This document shows positions 18,949-27,862 of a stretch of 49,683 bases of DNA, piece by piece. Under the pieces are notes generated by a model. The model did not search any database and was not told where the DNA came from. It saw nothing but the letters and a program-made list of their open reading frames with translations. This stretch comes from Thraustochytrium sp. TN22 (lineage: Eukaryota > Sar > Bigyra > Thraustochytrida > Thraustochytriidae). Every line of letters starts with the position of its first letter. The stretch's first letter is position 1. The DNA is taken from the NCBI GenBank assembly GCA_013306675.1, contig JABLUY010000259.1, forward strand, positions 1-49,683, read 5' to 3'. Position numbers and translations under genes: made by a program.

Positions 18949-20058
18949 ATGGCTACGCGCACGACCGACCTGGACGCCTGGCTGGAGTCTGGCCCGCGGG
19001 TCAGTGATGAGGAGCTCAAAGAGCTCGGTCTCGCTGGTCGTCCCATCCTGGACCCGCATCACCACTACTTCCCCGGCACGGGCGGCGAGCCGGTGGCCGA
19101 GTCGTGGCGCCGCACCTTTGGCGAGAATATCCCCCTCTACAAGCCGTACGAGGCGGATCGCATGGTGGAGGACATGGGCCGTCTCGACGTGCGCGGGACG
19201 ACGCTGATCGAGTGCGCGCACGAGTACTACGACGACTCCCTGCCCGAGCACCTGCGCTCCGTGGGCGAGACCAAGAAGGTCGACTCCCTGGCGGACAAGG
19301 GCCGGATTGTGGCAATCCAGGCTGCCGTGCCCTCCATGACGCTCGAGCCTGAGAAGCTCAAGGAGGTGCTGGACGCCCACGCCAAGGCAAGCAAGCGGTT
19401 CACCGGCATTCGCGACAAAGTGCCCGTTGTCGATCCCCGCCGCCCCGACTATGTGAGCTGCATGGACCACACGAGCTCGCACGGCTACGCACATGACCAC
19501 CTGCGCAGCCCAGAGTACATCCGCGGCGCCAAGATCCTGGCCGAGCGCGGCCTCACGCTCGACGTTTACCTCTGGTACCACCAGCTGCCGTACCTCGCCG
19601 AGCTCGCGCGCGCCGTGCCGGAGCTCCCCATCGTGTGCGACCACATCGGCGGCATCATTGGCGACCAGGAATATGCGGACGAGGCCGTGCGCAAGGAGAT
19701 GACCGAGGAGTGGAAGAAGTCCATCGCGGAGCTCGCCAAGTGCCCCAACGTCGTGGTGAAGCTCAGCGGCATCCTGATGGCCTACTGCGGCTTTGACTTC
19801 CACCTGCGCGACGTCCCGCCCAGCGCCCAGGAGCTCGCTGACGCCCAGTACCCGTGGTTCTCGTACTGCCTTGACCAATTCGGCGTGGACAGGTGCATCT
19901 TCACCACCAACTTCCCCATGGACAAGGTCTCCTGCTCGTACGAGAACCTCTACGCGAGCTACGCCATGATTGCCAAGCGCTACGGCGTGGACGAGGCGGG
20001 CATGACCAAGCTCTTTTACAACAACGCCGCCCGGACCTACCGCCTTCCGCAGGTTTGA
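18949..20058 (+). CDS. Amidohydrolase, array copy B
   Basis: 369 residues from ATG 18949 (AATCATGGCT); an upstream in-frame ATG at 18874 would add a Lys-rich leader encoded by the A-rich run and is less likely. Same fold and motifs as copy A: DPHHHYF, LWYHQLPYL, VCDHIGGIIG and TTNFPMDKVSCSYENL. It differs most from A in the region after the metal motif (GTGGEPVAESWRRTF) and in the acidic segment CAHEYYDDSLPEHL, one residue longer than in A. The C-terminus ends LPQV. Function as for the family; substrate unknown. Confidence 0.9.
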   Translation: MATRTTDLDAWLESGPRVSDEELKELGLAGRPILDPHHHYFPGTGGEPVAESWRRTFGENIPLYKPYEADRMVEDMGRLDVRGTTLIECAHEYYDDSLPEHLRSVGETKKVDSLADKGRIVAIQAAVPSMTLEPEKLKEVLDAHAKASKRFTGIRDKVPVVDPRRPDYVSCMDHTSSHGYAHDHLRSPEYIRGAKILAERGLTLDVYLWYHQLPYLAELARAVPELPIVCDHIGGIIGDQEYADEAVRKEMTEEWKKSIAELAKCPNVVVKLSGILMAYCGFDFHLRDVPPSAQELADAQYPWFSYCLDQFGVDRCIFTTNFPMDKVSCSYENLYASYAMIAKRYGVDEAGMTKLFYNNAARTYRLPQV

Positions 20059-20506
20059 CATGGAGGCCCAGCCAACACACACTCCGGTCAGCCTGACAGT
20101 GAGTGAGAGCCTCCAGCAGAGCAGGGATATCTTTTTCAACTTACCAGGTACCAAACGTTATCTTCCCACAATTACTCGGTTTATTTCCAGCTTCGCAAGA
20201 CCACGGTCTGCACGTGCCTGGTACCAACCACCCCTGGAACCACTTTTCCGCGCGAGCCCGGGGTCCCTGCGCGGCGGTCCAGGTGCTGCAATTTTCGGTC
20301 ACTCCAACCCCGAGCGGAATCTCGGGCCGTGCCGGCGCAGACCTTGCGCAGCCGTGGCTGACGGTAGCGCAACCGGCGGACGGCGCCGTGGCTGACCCTG
20401 AGTCGGACTCCGCCTCGGACTCGAAGGAAGCAAAACGCAAACTACGACTCGGAGGACCAGCACGACCAGCACATCGCAGATCGCCAAAGTCCGGACAAGA
20501 CAAGAC
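20059..20506. promoter_or_regulatory. Spacer between amidohydrolase copies B and C
   Basis: 448 bp, no gene. CAGCCTGACAGTGAGT (about 20089-20104) contains TGACAGTGA and recurs at about 34850-34865. The inverted repeat GAGTCGGACTC is at 20400-20410. GCAAAACGC at 20430-20438 lies 77 bp before the C start codon, similar to copy A. Confidence 0.5.
20094..20102 (+). promoter_or_regulatory. Dispersed motif TGACAGTGA between amidohydrolases B and C
   Basis: Part of the 16-bp CAGCCTGACAGTGAGT shared with 34850-34865. It lies 36 bp after the B stop codon. Confidence 0.4.
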
Positions 20507-21610
20507 ATGACTGCACGCGTGAACGAGCGCGATACTTGGCTGGAGGATGGCCCGCGTCTGAGCGACGAGGAGCTCCAGGAGCTGGGCCTGGCCAACCGCC
20601 CTATCCTCGACCCGCATCATCACTACTTTGCCAAGCCGGCCGGCCCGGTCCCTGAGATCATCCTCAAGACCTTCGGCAAGCGCCTCGACTCCGGAGAGAG
20701 CTACGAGGAGGACGCCATGCTCAAGGAAATGGGTCGTCTCGACGTGCGCGGGACGTGTTTCATCGAGTGCGGCAGCTACTACTTCGCCGATGGGCCGGAG
20801 CACCTGCGCTGCGTGGGCGAGACGGCACAAGTCGAGAAGATGGCAGACAAGGGCAAGGTGATGGCGATTCTTGCCCACGTGCCCGACATGACCATGGAGC
20901 CTGAGAAGCTCAAGGAGGTGCTGGATGGTCACGCCAAGGCCAGCAAGCGCTTCGTCGGCATTCGCAACCAGGTGCCCGTGGCGGACCCGCGGCGGCCGCT
21001 CAAGGAGAACGCGATGGACCACGGCAAGTCGCACGGCTACGAGCACGACCGCTTGCGCCACCCAGACTACATCCGTGGCGCCAAGATCCTGGCTGAGCGC
21101 GGCCTCACGCTCGATGTCTACCTCTGGTACCACCAGCTGCCGTACCTGGCGGAGCTCGCGCGCGCGGTGCCAGACCTCACGATCGTGTGCAACCACCTGG
21201 GCGGCCTCGTTGGCCACGAGGCGTACGCCGAAGAGGAGGTGCGCAAGGAGGCTTGGGAGGAGTGGCAGCAGCACATCCTGGAGCTCGCCAAGTGCCCCAA
21301 CGTGTACATGAAGGTTGGCGGCGTGCTCATGTCATACTGCGGCCTCGGCTTCGACGAGAAGCCCACGGCGCCCAGCGCCCAGGAGCTCGCCGACGCCCAG
21401 TACCCGTGGGTGGCCTTTTCCCTCGAGCACTTCGGCCCGGATCGCTGCATGTTCGAGAGCAACAGCCCCATGCGGGCGGTCTCCTGCTCGTACGAGAACC
21501 TCTGGGGCAGCTTTGCCATCATGGCCCGCCGCTTCGGCGCCTCTGAGGCCGACCTGACCAAGCTCTTTTACAACACCGCCGCCAAGGTCTACGGCCTGCC
21601 GCCTATGTAG
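20507..21610 (+). CDS. Amidohydrolase, array copy C, with altered active-site residues
   Basis: 367 residues, ATG in AAGACATGAC context. The metal motif DPHHHYF and LWYHQLPYL are intact. Two otherwise constant positions are changed: VCDH of the other four copies is VCNHLGG, and the late motif is ESNSPMRAVS, with Phe replaced by Ser and the following Asp by Arg. The segment after the metal motif (AKPAGPVPEIILKTF) is also divergent. The rest aligns without gaps of note, so this is an intact gene, probably with changed substrate or activity rather than a pseudogene. Confidence 0.9.
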   Translation: MTARVNERDTWLEDGPRLSDEELQELGLANRPILDPHHHYFAKPAGPVPEIILKTFGKRLDSGESYEEDAMLKEMGRLDVRGTCFIECGSYYFADGPEHLRCVGETAQVEKMADKGKVMAILAHVPDMTMEPEKLKEVLDGHAKASKRFVGIRNQVPVADPRRPLKENAMDHGKSHGYEHDRLRHPDYIRGAKILAERGLTLDVYLWYHQLPYLAELARAVPDLTIVCNHLGGLVGHEAYAEEEVRKEAWEEWQQHILELAKCPNVYMKVGGVLMSYCGLGFDEKPTAPSAQELADAQYPWVAFSLEHFGPDRCMFESNSPMRAVSCSYENLWGSFAIMARRFGASEADLTKLFYNTAAKVYGLPPM

Positions 21611-22217
21611 CGTAGCGCAGCGCAGCGCAACGCAGCGCAGCGCAGCGCAGCGCAACGCCGCGCGCCCCGGGCCCGATCGATCGCCTCCGAGTCTGACTCT
21701 ATGCCTAGGCCTAAGGCCTAACAAAGTTGGATCTTTGCAAGATCTTCACTCGTTTGACTTGCCGCCGGTCCACGGATGATTTAGCCATGACTGGAAAGCA
21801 GCCTTGCAGACCCAAGGCTTGCTCACGCCTTGCTCACCACTGCACTGCACGGTCGCGCTGGCGGCCTTGCCTCTCCTCTCCGAGACTCTGGCTCGGCTCG
21901 GCTCGTTTCGGGCCGGGGCGCGTCGCACCGCATGATCCGCATCGCGTCGATCGCGCGCTCGCCGAGTCCGCCGCGCCGCTCGTCGCCGCGCTCGCCCGCG
22001 CGGTCCGAGCCTCGCCCTCCCAAGGCCGGGCGTAGCTCCAAGGCAGCCGCCACGGGTTGCACGCTGAAAGGCGCCGCCTGGAACCCGGCCGAGGTCGGAC
22101 ACCCCGCTCGGCGGCGTCCAGACCGACAACGCGGAGCGCCCGTCCGAGTCGGATCCATCTCGAGCGCGAGGAGGTCGAGGCGAGGCCGAAGGAGGCGAGG
22201 CGAGGCCGAGGGCTAGG
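21611..22217. promoter_or_regulatory. Spacer between amidohydrolase copies C and D
   Basis: 607 bp, no gene. GCAGC pentamers run from the C stop codon to about 21658. CCGAGTC is at 21687-21693 and 22144-22150, a GCCTAGGCCT patch at about 21702, and the 16-bp GTTGGATCTTTGCAAG at 21726-21741, which recurs exactly at 42074-42089. Confidence 0.5.
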
Positions 22218-23324
22218 ATGGCGGCCCGCGCGGCGAACCTGGAGAGCTGGCACGAGGCCGGCCCCCGCGTGAGCGACGAGGAGCTCAAGGAGCTCGGGCT
22301 CGCGGACCGGCCGATCTTTGATCCGCATCACCACTACTTCCCGGCGGAGAGCAAGGAGCTGCTCGTGGATGCCATCATCGACACCTTCGGCGAGCGCCTC
22401 CCGCTGGACAAGCCATGGGAGGCCGACGAGATGGTCAAGATGATGGGCCGCCTCAACGTGCGCGGGACCACCTTCATCGAGTGCGGGTCGAGCTACGATA
22501 AGTCGTTGCCGGAGCACCTGCAGTCGGTGGGCGAGGTCGTCTACGTGGAGGGCATGGCAGAAAAGGGCCGGGTGAAGGCGATCCAGGCCAGCGTGCCCAC
22601 GATGAAGCTGGAGCCCGAGAAGATGAACGAGCTGCTCGACAAGCTCGCCAAGGCCAGCCCGCGCTTCACCGGCATCCGTGATGGCGTGCCTGTCGTCGAA
22701 CCGAAGCGGAGCGAGTACAAGTCCGCCATGAACCACGCCGCGACGCACGGCTACGAGCACGACCACCTGCGCCACCCGGACTACATCCGCGGCGCCAAGA
22801 TCCTGGCCGAGCGCGGCCTCACGCTCGACGTCTACCTCTGGTACCACCAGATGCCGTACCTGGCCGAGCTCGCGCGCGCCGTGCCGGACCTCACCATCGT
22901 GTGCGACCATGTTGGCGGCCTCATTGGCAACCACGAGTACGCCGACGAGGAGGTCCGCAAGGAGGAGTGGGAGGAGTGGCAGAAGAACGTCGTGGAGCTC
23001 GCCAAGTGCCCCAACGTCTATATGAAGGTGGGCGGCATGCTCATGGCCTACTGCGGCTTCGGCTTTGACACCAAGCCGGCCGCTCCCGGCGCCCAGGAAA
23101 TCGCCGACGCCCAGTACCCCTACGTCTCCCACCTTCTCGACAACTTCGGCGTCGATCGCTGCATGTTTGAGTCCAACTTTTGCATGGACTCGGTCTCCTG
23201 CACGTACGAGAACCTCTGGTGCTCCTACGCCATCATGGCGAAGCGCTACGGCGTGGACGAGGCGGGCATGACCAAGCTCTTTTACAACACCGCTGCCAAG
23301 GTCTACCGCCTCGAGCAGATCTGA
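22218..23324 (+). CDS. Amidohydrolase, array copy D
   Basis: 368 residues. ATG in CTAGGATGG context. Motifs: DPHHHYF, LWYHQMPYL, VCDHVGGLIG, and FESNFCMDSVS, where the Pro of NFP in copies A and B is Cys. It is close to copy A over the middle third (GIRDGVPVVEPKRSEY versus GIRDQVPVVEPKRTEY), suggesting these two share a recent ancestor or gene conversion. Its upstream region lacks the GCAAAAC element of copies A to C. Confidence 0.9.
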   Translation: MAARAANLESWHEAGPRVSDEELKELGLADRPIFDPHHHYFPAESKELLVDAIIDTFGERLPLDKPWEADEMVKMMGRLNVRGTTFIECGSSYDKSLPEHLQSVGEVVYVEGMAEKGRVKAIQASVPTMKLEPEKMNELLDKLAKASPRFTGIRDGVPVVEPKRSEYKSAMNHAATHGYEHDHLRHPDYIRGAKILAERGLTLDVYLWYHQMPYLAELARAVPDLTIVCDHVGGLIGNHEYADEEVRKEEWEEWQKNVVELAKCPNVYMKVGGMLMAYCGFGFDTKPAAPGAQEIADAQYPYVSHLLDNFGVDRCMFESNFCMDSVSCTYENLWCSYAIMAKRYGVDEAGMTKLFYNTAAKVYRLEQI

Positions 23325-23824
23325 CGAAGCACTGACATGACCGGACGGTCTGGCTGGTCTCACATTCAATCGATTTTCTTTTTTTTTTTTTTCAAGCCAT
23401 GTTGTGATGATGCCTCGCAATCGGCGACAAGTGAGCCTGGCTGGCATTTTGGCCTTCTCAAATCGCGTCATCTTGCAGGCCTCCAGGTCGGCCTCCTGAA
23501 ATTCATCGAAGACGAGTGGCTGCAGGACATACGATACGTCCATGCGCCGCCGAGCTGCGCCAAGCGAAGGGCTTTGCGACCCGGGCTCCATCACGGCGCA
23601 CACCTCGCAATGGTCACCCGCGCGCGGATGCTCCCCGAGTTGGGCTTTGCGCTGGCGGCGCACTCGTGGTCGGACTTCGTCTTCAAGATCCTCCTCTTCA
23701 AGTTCTGCGTTGCAGCAGAACAGGTCTGCGCGTTCCTCTTGCTCGCTCGCTCGCTCGCCCGCCCGCCCGCCCGCTCGCTTGCTCGCTCGTCCGCTCGCTC
23801 AGTAGCGCCCCTGTGCGCGTCGCC
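23325..23824. promoter_or_regulatory. Spacer between amidohydrolase copies D and E
   Basis: 500 bp, no gene. An uninterrupted run of 14 T follows TTTTC at about 23375-23392. GCTC/GCCC tetramer repeats occupy about 23738-23800 just before the E start codon. The sequence ATTCATCGAAGACGAGTGG near 23503 has no paralogous counterpart in the other spacers. Confidence 0.5.
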
Positions 23825-24934
23825 ATGGCGTCGTCCTTGTCCGCTTGGCATGCTGCGGGCCCTCGTCTCAGCGACGAGGAGTTGGCGGCGCTCGGCCTGG
23901 ACGAGTTGGAAATCGTGGACGCGCACCACCATTACTTCCCGGGGCTGAAGCGCCCGCTGGCCGACATCTGGACGACGACCTTTGGCGCTCGCCTGCCAAT
24001 GCAGGACCCGTACGGCCCGGAGGAGATGGTGCGCGACATGGGCCGGCTCAAGGTGGTCGGGACGGTCTTCATCGAGGCGCGAACCTTCTACGACAGGTCG
24101 CTCCCGGAGCATGTGCGACCCTCGTCGGAGACGGCCAAGGTGGAGTCGCTGGCGGTGGCAGGCCGCGTGGCGGCCATCCAAGGGGGCCTCTACGACATGA
24201 CGGCGGAACCGGCCAAGCTCCGGGAGCTCTTGGACGCCCACGCACGCGCGAGCCCGCGCTTCTCGGGCATCCGGGACCAGGTGCCCACGGTAGACCCGCG
24301 TCGCCCATCGTACGTGAGCAGCATGGACCATCTCGGCTCCCACGGCTACGCGCACGACCGGATGCGCCACCCGGACTACATTCGCGGCGCCAGGATCTTG
24401 GCCGAGCGCGGGCTCACGCTCGACGTCTACCTCTTCTACCACCAGCTCCCGTTCCTGGTCGAGCTGGCGCGCGCGGTCCCGAACCTGACCATCGTCTGCG
24501 ACCACGTGGGCGGTCTGGTCGGCAACCAGGAGTACGCCACGGAGGAGGTTCGCCGGGAGATGGCCGAGGAGTGGCGCAGGTCCGTGGCGGACCTGGCAAC
24601 CTGCCCAAACGTCTACATGAAGCTCAGTGGGCTGCTCATGGCCTATGCCGGCCTCGGCTTCGACAAGGGCGAGCGTGCGGCCAGCGCTCAGGAGGTCGCC
24701 GATGCGCAGTACCCGTGGATGGCGACCTGCCTGGACACCTTTGGCGTCGACCGCTGCATCTTTGCCAGCAACTTTCGGATGGATGCTGTCAGCTGCTCGT
24801 ACGAGAACCTGTGGGCGAGCTACGTCATGATTGCGAGGCGCTACGGTGTGCGCGAGGCGGATATGCCCAAGCTGTTTTCTGGCAATGCGAAAAAGGTCTA
24901 CCGCCTGGACGCCAGCCGCCTTGCCAAGTTGTAA
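23825..24934 (+). CDS. Amidohydrolase, array copy E (most divergent)
   Basis: 369 residues. ATG 23825 is in a GCCATGG context and matches the paralogue start; the frame stays open to 23516. Metal motif DAHHHYF (Ala for Pro), LFYHQLPFL (Phe for Trp), VCDHVGGLVG, and ASNFRMDAVS, where Arg replaces the Pro of NFP. The segment ARTFYDRSLPEH has lost the Cys found as ECH, ECA or ECG in the others. The C-terminus is different (SGNAKKVYRLDASRLAKL). It is the oldest or fastest-evolving copy. Its stop codon lies 26 bp from that of the convergent armadillo gene. Confidence 0.9.
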   Translation: MASSLSAWHAAGPRLSDEELAALGLDELEIVDAHHHYFPGLKRPLADIWTTTFGARLPMQDPYGPEEMVRDMGRLKVVGTVFIEARTFYDRSLPEHVRPSSETAKVESLAVAGRVAAIQGGLYDMTAEPAKLRELLDAHARASPRFSGIRDQVPTVDPRRPSYVSSMDHLGSHGYAHDRMRHPDYIRGARILAERGLTLDVYLFYHQLPFLVELARAVPNLTIVCDHVGGLVGNQEYATEEVRREMAEEWRRSVADLATCPNVYMKLSGLLMAYAGLGFDKGERAASAQEVADAQYPWMATCLDTFGVDRCIFASNFRMDAVSCSYENLWASYVMIARRYGVREADMPKLFSGNAKKVYRLDASRLAKL

Positions 24935-24960
24935 AGGACAATGCTTCATCATGAGGGCGC

Positions 24961-27177
24961 CTATTTTTTTCCTTGTTGTTGCCGCAGGCGGTGTCTTTTG
25001 CGAGCGAGGTGTCCTCGAAAGACCATCTGAATTCGCATGGCCGCGGTGTCGTGCTGCAGAATGGCGAGTGTCTGCAGCGCGTAGAGCTTGATCTGCCCCG
25101 GGCCACTCTTGGAGAGGGAGATGAGGTGGCCGAGGACGCCTGACTTGACGAGTTCGTGTTTGATGTTCGCGTCTGCGGCGAGGTGTCCGAGCGCGCGCAC
25201 GCTCTCGCGTTTGGCGGTTGCATTCTTGCAGCGGGGAGAGATCATGTACAGGAGTGCGTCCACGGCCCGCGCGCGCACGAGGGCGGCGAAGGAAGCGCTG
25301 TCTTCGGAGAGCCTTGCGAGCGCAACGGCGAGGTCGGCGTTCACGTCCTCGTCGAAGACGTTGCAAAAGCCCACGAACTGCTTGAGCATCTCGAGGTCCG
25401 TTCCCAGTGCGAGCTTGGCCTCGGGCGCCACTGTCAAATTCGCAGCTAGCGCCAGCGTCTGGGTGCGCAGGTGAAAGTCCTTGCTGCGAAGAAAGACGCG
25501 GATTGGGTGCAAAACACCTCCCGCCAGAAGGTCGGCGTGCCGCTTCTCGGCGCGCTCCGCCTCGGCCAGGTTGCACAGGATCTTTGCAACCAGCCTCGGC
25601 ACTCGCTTGTCGGGCGCCGCGAGCACGGAGTCTTCGTAGAGCGCGCTCGGCACGCCTTTGCGCACCAGGGCGTCGCGCAGCGCAGGCTGCGCGGACAGGT
25701 GCAAAAGGATGGTGAGCCCGAAGCGGAGCGCGTCCTGCTCCAGCTCGGCCATGTTGCGCACACGCGACGACTTGGCAGCAGTCCCGCTCTTGGGTCTGGC
25801 AGAACCACCGCCACCACCACCACCACCACCACCGCCGCCGCCGCCTAGGTCACCCATGAGCGTCGTCCTACCGCGCACCACCGTCCTGGACGCTTGCCGC
25901 TCCGCTGCGTCGTCCTCGTGCACCTCTGGCTTGGCACGCATCGCCGTCACCGCCGTCGCCGCCGCTGCCGCTGCTGGCGTCGAGGACGACAACATGGTGC
26001 GCGTCTGCCCCAGGCGCATGGCGCGATAGGCGCGGATCTCCTTTAGCTCTTCAAACAGGATGCGGGTGAGGCCCTCCACGACACCCTCGCTCACAAAGGT
26101 CGGCAGCACCTCGGGCGTGGCGGCCAGCACTAGCAGACACTGAATTACGATGGTGATGGTCTCTAGACTCGACGTCTGCGGGTCCAGATGCAGGAGCAGC
26201 GGCGTGAGCACGCCCTCACGCACCAGTAGCTCGCGTCGCGCGTGGTCCGACGCGATCGACGATAGTACGCTCATCATGTCGCGCCGGATCTGCAGATCTG
26301 GGCTGTCCAGGAGCAGCCCAATCATGCTCTTCACTGAGCTCGCATCCGCGCAAATCGCCTCGTGGTTCGGTCCGTGCGCCGCCACCTTTTTCAGCACCTG
26401 TGTCGCTTTGCGCACCGTCGCCTCGTCGTTCGTGCGGGCCAACCCAAACAGGTGCCGCACGCCGCCGCTCGCCACGATGGCCTCCTTCGTGGCGCTCGTC
26501 TGCGCCAGCTCCAAGAAGATGTCCACGCACGCGCGCCGCACGTCGGCGGACGACGACCGGCAAATGTAAAAGACGCTGCGCAGACCGTCCGGCGCCTTGA
26601 TGAACCGGTTGCGAATGTCCGCCACGCGCACCAGGAAGCTCAGCGCGATTGCCGCATCGCGCTGGATCGCCGTATCGTTCACGTCGCTGTTCATGCCGAT
26701 GAGCGCGATCACCGCGCCCAGGGCGCCGGCCTCCGACAGCACCGCCAGGTTCGCCTCATTCATGGCCAACGTCGCAAAGGCCGCTGCCGCGTCGCGACGC
26801 ACCTCCGTGAAGGTGCTCCAGTACGCCAGGTCCACCAGCGGCCGCAGCGTCGCCACGTCCAGGTCCACTACGCGCACGTGCTTCTTGGGCACGCGCGCGA
26901 GCCGCGCAAAGATATGCGACGCATCCGCGACCTGCCGCTTGCCGCGCTTGCCCCCCCCGGACTTTTTACCCACGCTCCGCCCCGCCACCTTGCGAGGCCG
27001 AGCCGGCACGCCCGCGTCGCCCGGCAAATCAACCCGGTTGCGCTCCATGAAACTTGAGATGCCCAGCTCACGCCGCCCGCCCGTGCCACGCCACGGTCGC
27101 GCCGACGCCGGCGGCGCCGGCGTCGACGCCTGCGCCGCCTGCTCCAGCACAGCCTCCAACGCGCTGTGCGGCGCCAT
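24961..27177 (-). CDS. Armadillo-repeat protein with C-terminal IQ motif
   Basis: 738 residues, GCCGCATGG start context. The N-terminal 90 residues are basic and low-complexity (KKSGGGKRGKRQ). From about 100 to 390 there are armadillo helices (VRRDAAAAFATLAMNEANLA, VRRACVDIFLELAQTSATK, VRKATQVLKKVAAHGPNHEA, IRRDMMSVLSSIASDHARRE). A linker with Ala and a run of 14 Gly (plus-strand CCACCACC tract, about 25802-25846) follows. A second armadillo block spans about 480-710. The end has an IQ calmodulin-binding motif, MRIQMVFRGHLARKRHR. A protein-interaction scaffold is inferred; ARM plus IQ is common among cilium and cytoskeleton proteins, but nothing here proves that. No membrane helix or signal peptide. 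Confidence 0.87.
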   Translation of the reverse strand: MAPHSALEAVLEQAAQASTPAPPASARPWRGTGGRRELGISSFMERNRVDLPGDAGVPARPRKVAGRSVGKKSGGGKRGKRQVADASHIFARLARVPKKHVRVVDLDVATLRPLVDLAYWSTFTEVRRDAAAAFATLAMNEANLAVLSEAGALGAVIALIGMNSDVNDTAIQRDAAIALSFLVRVADIRNRFIKAPDGLRSVFYICRSSSADVRRACVDIFLELAQTSATKEAIVASGGVRHLFGLARTNDEATVRKATQVLKKVAAHGPNHEAICADASSVKSMIGLLLDSPDLQIRRDMMSVLSSIASDHARRELLVREGVLTPLLLHLDPQTSSLETITIVIQCLLVLAATPEVLPTFVSEGVVEGLTRILFEELKEIRAYRAMRLGQTRTMLSSSTPAAAAAATAVTAMRAKPEVHEDDAAERQASRTVVRGRTTLMGDLGGGGGGGGGGGGGGSARPKSGTAAKSSRVRNMAELEQDALRFGLTILLHLSAQPALRDALVRKGVPSALYEDSVLAAPDKRVPRLVAKILCNLAEAERAEKRHADLLAGGVLHPIRVFLRSKDFHLRTQTLALAANLTVAPEAKLALGTDLEMLKQFVGFCNVFDEDVNADLAVALARLSEDSASFAALVRARAVDALLYMISPRCKNATAKRESVRALGHLAADANIKHELVKSGVLGHLISLSKSGPGQIKLYALQTLAILQHDTAAMRIQMVFRGHLARKRHRLRQQQGKK

Positions 27178-27862
27178 GCGGCCCGTCGTGATCTTGAATA
27201 TCTGTCTTCGCCGCGTTCAACCTACCGCTGCAGGACGGCGAGGACGTCTCGCGCAGGGCAGCTCGCCCACGCCAGCGGGCCCGCCGCCCGCCACCGCCGC
27301 CACCGCACCCTCGCCAAGACTCTCATTGCGCGGACAACGTGTGCACCGGCGTAACGGATCGGATCTTCGGGACAGAAGCTGCCAGCCAGAAGCTGCGGTG
27401 TCTGCAGTGTCCTCTGCGGACGTTTGGGGTTTTTTAAAGAATCCATGGGAGGAGTCGGAGCGTGGCATCCAATCGCTGGCAGCGAGGGTGCTAGGCGAGA
27501 CTGCAGACGTCTGAGTGTGTTCCGCCGATGACGCTGCCGCTCTTTCGACTGCAGAGGTTGCTGCTGCATTTGGTGCAAAGAATCACGCTTGATGGGAAAA
27601 CAATTGAACGCGACGCAAGCGATCCTGCTTTGGGGTCTTTGGCCGCCTTCTCCATGAGAAGGAGATTTTATATGTCGCCACCGCTCTGGCTGGCCGGGGT
27701 GACGAGCGAGAGGACTCGGCGCGAGCACGCGAGGCAGGCCCACCCGGTCTCATTTACGTTCTGTCCGTGTTTGTTTGGCTGCAGCGTTGACTTGCGTTGA
27801 CTTTCATCGGCGCGCGCAAGATCAATTTTTGGCAGCGTTGTCTTTGGTTGATGTGTACCACT
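27178..27862. other. Region between the armadillo and KDEL-protein genes
   Basis: 685 bp between the armadillo start and the stop of the next minus-strand gene; it must include the armadillo promoter. Base composition is lower in GC from about 27520 on. I see no gene in it. Confidence 0.5.

Noticed and set aside
20507-21610. Copy C as a pseudogene
   Set aside because: Full-length frame, family-typical length and conserved metal motif; substitutions are few and localised.
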